From assembly GCA_016303085.1 (NCBI GenBank), contig JAEDMI010000114.1, forward strand, positions 1 to 7,991: a stretch of 7,991 nt of DNA. Direction: 5' to 3'. The notes under the pieces were generated by a model. It searched no databases, was not told the origin of the DNA, and saw only the letters and a program-made list of their open reading frames with translations. Position numbers and translations under genes: made by a program. The DNA is from Acetatifactor sp. GTDB lineage: Bacteria > Bacillota > Clostridia > Lachnospirales > Lachnospiraceae. Of this stretch, positions 1 through 6,164 are shown in pieces. Within the stretch, counting starts at the first letter, position 1. Each line of letters begins with the position of its first letter.

Positions 1-185
1 TTTTTGTTGAACTTCTCAATACGTCCATCGGCTCTTGCTGTCTTCTGCTGGCCTGTGTAGAATGAATGGCACTTGGAGCAAACTTCTACGTGAATCTCGG
101 GCTTAGTGGAACCGGTCACGAAGGTGTTGCCGCAGTTGCAGGTTACAGTTGCCTGATAGTACTGGGGATGGATTCCTTCTTTCAT
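1..185 (-). CDS. rpmE: 50S ribosomal protein L31, zinc-binding (C+) form, 3' end outside the window
   Basis: Structural protein of the large ribosomal subunit. The 61 visible residues read MKEGIHPQYYQATVTC at the start. Four cysteines at about residues 16, 18, 36 and 39 form the CxC...CxxC zinc site that marks the C+ type of L31. The usual length is 66 to 70 residues, so only a few C-terminal residues are missing beyond the left edge. The ATG at 183-185 is preceded by a GAGAGGTG ribosome binding site at about 191-198 and matches the family start. The gene lies downstream of rho on the same strand and also has its own promoter in the intervening gap. In other Firmicutes the zinc form of L31 can be replaced by a cysteine-free paralogue under zinc starvation; no such paralogue is visible here. 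Identification is secure. Confidence 0.95.
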   Translation of the reverse strand, partial: MKEGIHPQYYQATVTCNCGNTFVTGSTKPEIHVEVCSKCHSFYTGQQKTARADGRIEKFNK

Positions 186-261
186 CTCTTTCACCTCTCT
201 ATAATAATCACATGTATATTTTTGTTCTCATCCGCACTGCTTATGGAACCACAAACAGCGG
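186..261 (-). promoter_or_regulatory. rpmE 5' leader with a weak hairpin
   Basis: This untranslated leader lies between the predicted start site and the L31 start codon. It can form an imperfect stem at 232-261, in which CCGC and GCGG pair and a TG/CA continuation follows after a two-base bulge. Ribosomal-protein leaders, including L31 leaders in Firmicutes, are known sites of autogenous control. I could not confirm a match to any described L31 leader motif, so the regulatory role is inference. Confidence 0.25.
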
Positions 262-265
262 TATT

Positions 266-294
266 ATTGTAACATAAGGTTTGTACGCTTGCAA
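266..294 (-). promoter_or_regulatory. Extended -10 sigma-A promoter for rpmE
   Basis: On the minus strand, TTGCAA (289-294) is followed by a 17-base spacer and TACAAT (266-271). A TGT directly upstream of the -10 makes it an extended -10 promoter. Transcription would start near 259, giving a leader of about 74 bases before the L31 start codon. It lies wholly between the rho stop codon and rpmE, so rpmE need not depend on rho transcription. The assignment is from sequence match only. Confidence 0.7.
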
Positions 295-302
295 GACTTA
301 TT

Positions 303-1889
303 TTAAATAAATTTGTTTTTCTTTACAACCTGCACAAATTCGCTGTTGTTTCTGGTTCTGGCGAACATATCGAGAATCCTGTCGGCAGCTTCATCCGGCT
401 TCAGACCGTTCAGCGCCTTTCGCATAATGTTGATTGCCTCCAGTTCCTCACTGTTCAACAGTAAGTCTTCTCTTCTTGTTCCGGACTTGGCCAAATCGAT
501 TGCAGGGAAAATGCGCTTCTCGGAAAGTTTGCGGTCCAGTACCATTTCCATATTGCCGGTGCCCTTAAACTCCTCGTACACCACATCATCCATCTTGCTT
601 CCGGTGTCCACCAGAGCCGTGGCAAGGATAGTCAGGCTTCCGCCCTCACGCATGTTTCTCGCCGCACCGAAAAATCTCTTGGGCATATGCAGCGCCGCAG
701 GGTCAAGACCACCGGACAAAGTACGTCCGCTGGGCGGAACCACCAGATTGTACGCTCTTGTCAGACGCGTGATGCTGTCCAACAGAATTACCACATCCTT
801 CTTATGCTCCACCAGACGCTTTGCACGTTCAATCACCATCTCAGACACCCGCTTGTGATGTTCAGGCAGTTCATCGAAGGTGGAGTGAATGACCTCCACG
901 TTATCGCCGTGAATAGCTTCCTTGATATCCGTAACCTCCTCGGGACGCTCGTCAATCAGCAGAATTAACATATGCATGTGAGGGTTGGTACGCAGAATTG
1001 ATTTTGCAACTTCCTTTAACAATGTGGTTTTTCCGGCCTTGGGCGGGGAGACAATCATACCACGCTGCCCCTTACCTACAGGGCTGACCAGGTCCATCAC
1101 TCTCATAGCGATACTGCAACCCGGTGTCTCCAGCTTGATACGCTCCTCCGGGAAAATAGGTGTCATGTCCTCAAATGCCATTCTCTTGGCGGATTCCTCT
1201 GTGGTATAGCCGTTGATGGTACGGATAAACAACAGTGCACTGAACTTTTCCTGCTGCGTCTTAATACGCTTATTTCCCCGTAGAATATCTCCTGTTTTCA
1301 ACCCGAAACGGCGGATCTGGCTGGGTGCCACATAGACATCGTTCTCGCCGGGAAGATAATTCTCACAACGGATAAAACCGTACCCGTCCGGCATAACCTC
1401 CAAAATACCGCTGGCTTCCTCTCCGCTGTCCAGCTCCTTGGGATAGGTTTTTTCATCATACACCTCATTTATTCGGTTGGGTCGGAGCGCCGGAGCCGCA
1501 CCATCCGAAACAGCGGCAGGCTGAGCGGGAATATCCGTCTTTCCTGCGGCCGCATCTGTTCTCTGCGTCCCCTCGTTTCTTGCTCCGCTATCCGCACGGT
1601 TCGCATTCTCACTGCGGGTATAGCTTTCATTTTTCTGCACACCGGGTCTGCCTGTAAAGGTGCGTCTGGGGGCTGCCTGTCTCTCACCGCTGTCCGCAGT
1701 CTGCTGCTTTGTGGCATTCTCCTGCTTTGCGGCATTCTCCTGCTCATCCAGTTTTTTCAATCTCTCATCTTCCGCCAGCATGGCCTCCACCAATTCTGCC
1801 TTCTTCATGGCAGATGTACCTTTCAGCCCGCGTACCTTGGCAAGCTCCTTCAGCTGTGCAAGTGCCAATGATTCATACTTTTCTCTCAT
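303..1889 (-). CDS. rho: Transcription termination factor Rho with long N-terminal insert
   Basis: Hexameric RNA-dependent ATPase and translocase that releases RNA polymerase from transcripts. It has 528 residues against about 420 for the E. coli protein. Domains in order: Rho_N/SAP-like helical domain (about 3-40); a low-complexity, probably disordered insert rich in E, N, Q, A and R (about 42-138); a cold-shock-type RNA-binding domain (about 155-220); and the RecA-like motor. The motor shows Walker A SPPKAGKTT (281-289), the LIDERPEE catalytic segment (311-318), Walker B VVILLD (366-371), the Q-loop GRTLSGGLDPAAL (389 onward), the R-loop around GTGNMEMVLDRK (443 onward) and an arginine-finger segment SGTRRE (469-474). 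All motor motifs are intact, so the protein should be active. AGGAGG at 1895-1900, five bases from ATG 1889, fixes the start. No hairpin-plus-T-run terminator follows the gene. Confidence 0.97.
   Translation of the reverse strand: MREKYESLALAQLKELAKVRGLKGTSAMKKAELVEAMLAEDERLKKLDEQENAAKQENATKQQTADSGERQAAPRRTFTGRPGVQKNESYTRSENANRADSGARNEGTQRTDAAAGKTDIPAQPAAVSDGAAPALRPNRINEVYDEKTYPKELDSGEEASGILEVMPDGYGFIRCENYLPGENDVYVAPSQIRRFGLKTGDILRGNKRIKTQQEKFSALLFIRTINGYTTEESAKRMAFEDMTPIFPEERIKLETPGCSIAMRVMDLVSPVGKGQRGMIVSPPKAGKTTLLKEVAKSILRTNPHMHMLILLIDERPEEVTDIKEAIHGDNVEVIHSTFDELPEHHKRVSEMVIERAKRLVEHKKDVVILLDSITRLTRAYNLVVPPSGRTLSGGLDPAALHMPKRFFGAARNMREGGSLTILATALVDTGSKMDDVVYEEFKGTGNMEMVLDRKLSEKRIFPAIDLAKSGTRREDLLLNSEELEAINIMRKALNGLKPDEAADRILDMFARTRNNSEFVQVVKKNKFI
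1704..1744 (-). repeat. 18-bp tandem duplication inside rho
   Basis: Two adjacent 18-base units (1704-1721 and 1722-1739) match at 17 of 18 positions, and the first five bases of a third copy follow. They encode ENAAKQ and ENATKQ, residues 51-62, in the low-complexity insert of Rho. The repeat keeps the frame and looks like slippage expansion in a region under weak constraint. Confidence 0.85.
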
Positions 1890-2014
1890 ATACTCCTCCT
1901 AAATAAATAACTGTAACTTGAAAGCATCTTTTAACATCCGAAACAAAAGGGGGACACAACAAGATGTGTGGTTGACGTGCTTCCTTGACTTCATGAACGA
2001 ATTACATGATTCTC
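1890..2014 (-). promoter_or_regulatory. Long rho 5' leader
   Basis: About 125 bases separate the predicted rho transcription start (near 2014) from the start codon. On the transcript strand it contains a C-run followed by a T/G-rich stretch, and a small hairpin with arms at 1954-1958 and 1965-1969 (ACACA/TGTGT on the plus strand). Long leaders upstream of rho mediate autogenous, Rho-dependent attenuation in E. coli and B. subtilis. The same job here is inferred from length and placement; no leader peptide is obvious. Confidence 0.35.
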
Positions 2015-2020
2015 CACCTC

Positions 2021-2049
2021 ATTATAATACACATTTCCTAAAATAGGAA
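2021..2049 (-). promoter_or_regulatory. rho: Predicted rho promoter
   Basis: On the minus strand a consensus TATAAT -10 (2021-2026) stands 17 bases from a weak -35, TTCCTA (2044-2049). The -10 is a perfect match. The -35 is poor and forms one arm of a dyad, which suggests a regulated or activator-dependent promoter. The assignment is by sequence only. Confidence 0.55.
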
Positions 2050-2055
2050 GTCCTA
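2035..2055. repeat. Small dyad symmetry over the rho -35, possible operator
   Basis: TTCCTA AAA TAGGAA (2035-2049) is a perfect 6-bp inverted repeat with a 3-base centre. A second, overlapping dyad TAGGA AG TCCTA spans 2044-2055. They sit in the divergent gap between rho and the malic enzyme gene and cover the predicted rho -35. The placement fits a repressor or activator site, but I recognise no known regulator motif and arms this short can arise by chance. Confidence 0.35.
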
Positions 2056-2091
2056 AATTTCACCTGTTTTACGATAACCGAAATCTGCCCC

Positions 2092-2120
2092 TTGCGAACA
2101 GATACAAATTATTATATGAT
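2092..2120 (+). promoter_or_regulatory. Sigma-A promoter for the malic enzyme operon
   Basis: TTGCGA (2092-2097), a 17-base spacer and TATGAT (2115-2120) form a good sigma-A promoter. The predicted start near 2127 gives a leader of about 40 bases ending in the ribosome binding site AAGAGGT (2154-2160), six bases before ATG 2167. It probably serves all three plus-strand genes to 4809, because no terminator or large gap interrupts them. Confidence 0.65.
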
Positions 2121-2166
2121 AGGGAAAAGCCTGAAATTATAATTCATTATAGAAAGAGGTACTGTC

Positions 2167-3318
2167 ATGACAACCAACGAAAAAGCACTGTTGATGCACG
2201 AAAAATGGAACGGAAAGCTTGAGACCGTAGCAAAATCTCCCGTCAAGTCCAGAGAAGATTTGTCCATCGCCTACACACCCGGTGTTGCCGAGCCCTGCAA
2301 GGTCATCGCCGCAGACAAAGAAGCTGCCTACAAATATACCATGAAAGCAAACACCGTAGCAGTCGTATCCGACGGAAGCGCTGTTCTGGGCCTTGGCAAC
2401 ATCGGTCCCCACGCTGCAATGCCCGTCATGGAAGGAAAGGCTGTCCTGTTCAAGGAATTTGGCGGTGTCAACGCCGTTCCCATCTGTCTGGATACCCAGG
2501 ACACAGAGGAGATTATCAAGGCAGTGACATGGCTGGCCCCCGGCTTCGGCGGCATCAACCTGGAGGATATCAGCGCCCCCAGATGCTTTGAAATTGAAGA
2601 ACGTCTGAAAGCCACCCTTGACATTCCCGTGTTCCATGATGACCAGCACGGCACAGCCATTGTGGTTCTGGCCGGCATCATCAACGCCCTGAAGGTGGTC
2701 GGAAAGAAAAAGGAGGACTGTAAGGTGGTGGTAAACGGTGCGGGAAGTGCCGGTGTAGCAATCACAAAGCTCCTCCTGACTTACGGTTTTCCCAATATCG
2801 TCATGTGCGACAAGGTGGGCATTGTGTCAAAGTCCACGGAAGGTCTGAACTGGATGCAGCAGAAAATGACCGAGGTCACCAATTTGCAGAACGAGACAGG
2901 TACTCTGGCAGACGCCCTGAAGGGTGCTGATATTTTTGTGGGTGTATCCGCTCCCAACATTGTTACTCCTGAGATGGTGTCCTCCATGAACCGGGATGCC
3001 ATCCTCTTTGCCATGGCAAATCCCGTTCCTGAGATTATGCCGGACGCAGCAAAGGCTGCCGGTGCCCGGGTGGTAGGTACAGGCCGCAGCGATTTCCCCA
3101 ACCAGGTCAACAATGTTGTTGCTTTTCCCGGCATTTTCAAGGGAGCCCTGGAGGGTCGCGCTACCCAGATTACGGAGGAGATGAAACTGGCTGCTGCAGA
3201 AGCCATTGCCGGTCTGGTTCCCGAGGACGAATTGAATGAGGACAACATCATGCCCGAAGCCTTCAACCCCAAGGTTGCCGAACTGGTTGCAGAAGCTGTA
3301 AAGTCCCACATCCGCTGA
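2167..3318 (+). CDS. NAD(P)-dependent malic enzyme, short bacterial form
   Basis: Cytoplasmic oxidative decarboxylase converting malate to pyruvate and CO2 with reduction of NAD(P), linking C4 acids to pyruvate. It has 383 residues, normal for the short form without a fused phosphotransacetylase domain. Visible motifs: YTPGVAEPCK (36-45) with the catalytic tyrosine; VSDGSAVLGLGNIG (67-80); KAVLFKEFGG (91-100) with the catalytic lysine; acidic metal ligands near LED (132-134) and in DDQHGTA (158-164); the Rossmann loop GAGSAG (191-196) with an aspartate at 215 ending the second strand; and ANPVPEI (284-290). The motifs are complete, so it should be active. I cannot settle NAD versus NADP preference from sequence. 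It is the first gene of a three-gene plus-strand group; the next gene starts 18 bases downstream. The ATG at 2167 has a well-spaced ribosome binding site. Confidence 0.95.
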   Translation: MTTNEKALLMHEKWNGKLETVAKSPVKSREDLSIAYTPGVAEPCKVIAADKEAAYKYTMKANTVAVVSDGSAVLGLGNIGPHAAMPVMEGKAVLFKEFGGVNAVPICLDTQDTEEIIKAVTWLAPGFGGINLEDISAPRCFEIEERLKATLDIPVFHDDQHGTAIVVLAGIINALKVVGKKKEDCKVVVNGAGSAGVAITKLLLTYGFPNIVMCDKVGIVSKSTEGLNWMQQKMTEVTNLQNETGTLADALKGADIFVGVSAPNIVTPEMVSSMNRDAILFAMANPVPEIMPDAAKAAGARVVGTGRSDFPNQVNNVVAFPGIFKGALEGRATQITEEMKLAAAEAIAGLVPEDELNEDNIMPEAFNPKVAELVAEAVKSHIR

Positions 3319-3336
3319 TGGAAGCATGGAGGTTTT

Positions 3337-4285
3337 ATGCCGGAGACAAATTGGCACGGGAAGCCATATTATTCCCTGGATGCCTGGTGCAAAAATACCT
3401 ATCAGCATAAATGTTACAAAGTGGCCCTGAATGCCCACATGACCTGTCCCAACCGGGACGGCTCCCTGGGTACTCGGTGATTTTGCCGTAGATTTGCCCG
3501 GCTCCGCAGACCTATCCGGCTCCTCAGATACCGGAAGCGATATTGCCGCCCAGCTGGCCGCGGGAATCCGGCTGATTCAAGGAAAAGTTCCGGAACCGCC
3601 TCTCATCATCGCTTACTTTCAAGCTTACACCAACACCTACGCTCCGCTATCCTATCTGGAGCGGGTTTACACAGCCGCTTTAGTCTCCCCTGCAGTGTGC
3701 GGTATCTCTATCGCCACCAGGCCCGACTGCCTGCCTGAGAGTGTGATTGATTTACTTGTCCGGCTGAAGGAAAAGTTTCCCTGCAAATTTATCTGGGTTG
3801 AGCTGGGACTTCAAACCATCCATGAAAAAACTGCTGTCTTTATCCGCAGAGGGTATGCTCTCTCCTGCTTTGAGGACGCAATGGAAAGACTTCGTTCAGC
3901 AAAAATCCCGGTCATCGTTCATGTCATTCTGGGACTGCCCGGTGAAAACGAGGCCAAGATGTTGGAGACTGTCCGCTATCTCAATGTTTTTCGTCCCTTC
4001 GGTGTCAAGCTCCAGCTTTTACATGTGCTTTCAGGAACCGATTTGGCTGACCATTATCAAAACGGGGAATTTGAAGTTCTGACAAAAGAATGTTATTTGG
4101 ATACTCTGATTAACTGTCTGGAAAACCTGTCTCCCGACATCGTCATACATCGTGTCACGGGGGATGGGCCGAAAAAAATACTGATTGCTCCCACCTGGAG
4201 CGGCAACAAAAGAGATGTTCTGAACACCCTTCACGCTCTGATGCGCAAAAGGGACAGCCGACAGGGCAGACTCTATTCGGAATAG
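3337..4285 (+). pseudogene. Broken radical SAM gene (TIGR01212, YtqA/YhcC type), internal deletion with frameshift
   Basis: Intact family members are radical SAM enzymes of about 300 to 320 residues with no settled reaction. A good start exists: GGAGG at 3328-3332, then ATG 3337. The first 47 codons carry the family N-terminus, ending TCPNRDGSLGTR, then TGA at 3478-3480. The rest continues in the +1 frame from GDFAVDLPG (3476 onward) through AYFQAYTNTYAP, IATRPDCLPE, WVELGLQT, LPGE and HRVTGDGP to TAG at 4285. In homologues I recall, GT and GDFA are separated by about 11 residues including the GGCxFC that supplies two of the three Fe-S cysteines. Here one base remains, so about 32 bases seem to be missing, which also explains the observed +1 shift. 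The only start for the long 3' frame is TTG 3494 without a ribosome binding site. Even if translated, it would lack all cluster ligands. I judge it non-functional. Confidence 0.85.
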
Positions 4286-4293
4286 GAGGCCAT

Positions 4294-4809
4294 ATGTTGC
4301 AAGATCCACTGACTCTCTATAAGTTAATTGTACTGTACATGCTGAACCGGGTAACCTTTCCCATGACCACTGCACAAGTAAGCGACTTTATTCTGGGAAA
4401 GGAATACACCAATTTTCTCACCTTGCAACAGGTTATCAATGAGCTGACAGACGCAAAACTGATTTCTTCGGAAACGATACGCAACCGCACTCATCTGTCT
4501 ATCACAGAGGAAGGACGCGAAACCCTGAACTTCTTTCAAAACCGCATCAGTGATGCCATCAAACAGGAAATCAATACCTATTTCCGGGAAAATGAGTATA
4601 CTCTCCGCAATGAAGTATCCATTCTGGGGGACTACTACAAATCCACCTCAGGGGATTACGAAGCTCATCTGGTGGCAAAGGACAGAGGTATCAGTCTTGT
4701 GGACATCACTATGTCCGTCCCCGACGAAACCACCGCCGCTGCCATCTGCGACAACTGGCAAAAGAAAAATCAGAAGATTTACCAATACCTTATTCAGGAG
4801 CTTTTTTAG
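4294..4809 (+). CDS. DUF4364 family protein, winged-helix type
   Basis: Protein of 171 residues matching my recollection of DUF4364, a Clostridia-specific family of unknown function. The N-terminal part (about 1-80) reads as a winged helix-turn-helix: PLTLYKLIVLYMLNRV, the TTAQVSDFIL helix, a second helix LTLQQVINELTDAKLI, and a wing ending THLSITEEGRETL. The C-terminal part (about 100-171) is a mixed alpha/beta domain ending in helical IYQYLIQELF. No membrane segment or cysteine pair is visible. A strong AGGAGG (4284-4289) overlaps the stop of the radical SAM pseudogene, and ATG 4294 is only 8 bases beyond it, so translational coupling was likely before that gene broke. A transcription-regulator role is inference from the fold. 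The last 20 bases overlap the end of rarA on the other strand. Confidence 0.85.
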   Translation: MLQDPLTLYKLIVLYMLNRVTFPMTTAQVSDFILGKEYTNFLTLQQVINELTDAKLISSETIRNRTHLSITEEGRETLNFFQNRISDAIKQEINTYFRENEYTLRNEVSILGDYYKSTSGDYEAHLVAKDRGISLVDITMSVPDETTAAAICDNWQKKNQKIYQYLIQELF

Positions 4810-6127
4810 CTTCTTCTTTAATCCTCTTCATATGCTCTCTGATTTTTACCTCATATCCGTTCCCGGAGGGCCTGTAAAACTCCTTACCGTTCAGTTCATA
4901 GGGCAGATACTGCTGCTCCACGTAGTTGTTAGGGTAATCATGAGCATATTTATAGCCCGTTCCGTGTCCCAATTTTGCCGCTCCTTTGTAATGTGCATCC
5001 TGCAGATGGGTGGGAATGGGCAGATTCCCGGTCTGCTCCACTGTTTGCATAGCCTGGAAGATTGCGTTGCAGCTTGCGTTGCTTTTGGGTGCACAGGCTA
5101 CATACGCGGCCGCCTGTGCCAGAATAATCTGAGCTTCCGGCATACCGATTCTCTCAACAGCCAGCGACGCGTTGGTAGCTACCACCAACGCCTGCGGATC
5201 CGCATTTCCCACATCCTCCGCCGCACATATCATTATTCTTCTGGCGATAAACGCCACTTCCTCCCCCGCATACAGCATCCTTGCCAGATAATATACCGCC
5301 GCATCCGGGTCTGAGCCTCTCATGCTCTTGATAAAGGCTGAAATTGTATCGTAATGATTATCCCCTGTCTTGTCGTAACGGACGGCACGCTTCTGAATGC
5401 ACTCCTGTGCCACCTCCAGCGTAATATGAATCTTTCCGTCCTCGCTGCGGTTTGTGGTCATGATGCCAAGTTCCACCGCATTCAGCGCATGTCTGGCATC
5501 CCCGCCGGACAAGTCCGCCAGAAAATCCAGGGCATCCTCCTCAATCACGGCATCATACGCTCCCATGCCTCGCTCGGTATCGTAGACTGCCTTTTGAATC
5601 AGTTCCTTTACCGCTTCCACAGGTATGGGCTTCAGTTCGAAGATGATGGAGCGGGAAATCAAAGCTCCGTTCACCTCAAAATACGGGTTTTCCGTGGTTG
5701 CACCAATCAGGATAATGGTGCCGTCCTCCACGAAGGGGAGCAGATAATCCTGCTGACTCTTGTTAAAGCGATGTATCTCATCGATGAACAGAATGGTGCG
5801 CTTGCCGTACATTCCCTGAATGTCCTTCGCCTTTGCCACCACCTCTTCCATATCTTTTTTTCCTGCCACCGTGGCATTGATTTGGGTAAACTCCGCGCTG
5901 GTGGTATTGGCGATAACCTTCGCCAAAGTAGTCTTTCCCGTACCGGGCGGGCCGTAAAATATGACAGAACTGATTTTGTCCGCTTTTATGGCGCGGTACA
6001 GCAACTTATCCTTTCCGATAATATGCTCCTGCCCCACTACCTCATCCAATGTCCTGGGGCGCATACGCGCTGCCAGCGGTGATTCCTTTTCCAGGTTGGT
6101 ACTGCGCATATATTCAAAAATATCCAT
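4790..6127 (-). CDS. rarA: Replication-associated recombination protein A (RarA/MgsA), AAA+ ATPase
   Basis: Clamp-loader-like AAA+ ATPase acting at stalled replication forks in the cytoplasm, related to eukaryotic Mgs1/WRNIP1. With ATG 6127 it has 445 residues, the normal family length. Motifs in that numbering: PLAARMRPRTLDEVVGQEH (17-35), typical of the family N-terminus; Walker A GPPGTGKTT (59-67); Walker B ILFIDEIHR (112-120); sensor 1 GATTENP (142-148); sensor 2 GGDAR (208-212); and the C-terminal oligomerisation domain with SMRGSDPDAAVYYLARML (268-285) and AAEDVGNADP (302-311). The frame is open up to 6202, but the extra 25 residues do not resemble the family and would overlap the upstream gene. 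GGAAG upstream of 6127 is an adequate ribosome binding site. The gene starts 37 bases after the NYN gene stops, so the two are probably cotranscribed. Confidence 0.95.
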   Translation of the reverse strand: MDIFEYMRSTNLEKESPLAARMRPRTLDEVVGQEHIIGKDKLLYRAIKADKISSVIFYGPPGTGKTTLAKVIANTTSAEFTQINATVAGKKDMEEVVAKAKDIQGMYGKRTILFIDEIHRFNKSQQDYLLPFVEDGTIILIGATTENPYFEVNGALISRSIIFELKPIPVEAVKELIQKAVYDTERGMGAYDAVIEEDALDFLADLSGGDARHALNAVELGIMTTNRSEDGKIHITLEVAQECIQKRAVRYDKTGDNHYDTISAFIKSMRGSDPDAAVYYLARMLYAGEEVAFIARRIMICAAEDVGNADPQALVVATNASLAVERIGMPEAQIILAQAAAYVACAPKSNASCNAIFQAMQTVEQTGNLPIPTHLQDAHYKGAAKLGHGTGYKYAHDYPNNYVEQQYLPYELNGKEFYRPSGNGYEVKIREHMKRIKEEAKKAPE

Positions 6128-6164
6128 ATTGTTTCTTCTTCCGTCTATCTTTTCTATGCAAGCT

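Noticed and set aside
66..272. Plus-strand open frame of 68 codons opposite rpmE and its leader, with a hydrophobic C-terminal half.
   Set aside because: It lies antisense to the conserved L31 gene and its promoter and has no clear ribosome binding site.
2137..3438. Minus-strand open frames opposite the malic enzyme gene.
   Set aside because: They are shadows of a strongly conserved plus-strand gene, and no family features are seen in their translations.
3478..3480. TGA at 3478 as a selenocysteine codon or readthrough site, because TTT TGC follows it and superficially gives a xFC motif.
   Set aside because: The same frame beyond the TGA has no family similarity, while the +1 frame matches the family directly from GDFAV onward.
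3494..4285. The 3' part of the radical SAM gene read as an independent gene from TTG 3494.
   Set aside because: No ribosome binding site precedes the TTG, the family sequence extends upstream of it in the same frame, and the product would lack all cluster cysteines.
4799..4811. AGCT-TTTTT-AGCT as a bidirectional terminator between the convergent operons.
   Set aside because: The stem has only four base pairs plus wobble extensions, which is too weak for an intrinsic terminator.
4550..6082. Long plus-strand open frames at 4550-5314 and 5354-6082.
   Set aside because: They are antisense to rarA, which has complete AAA+ motifs, and their translations show no recognisable domain.
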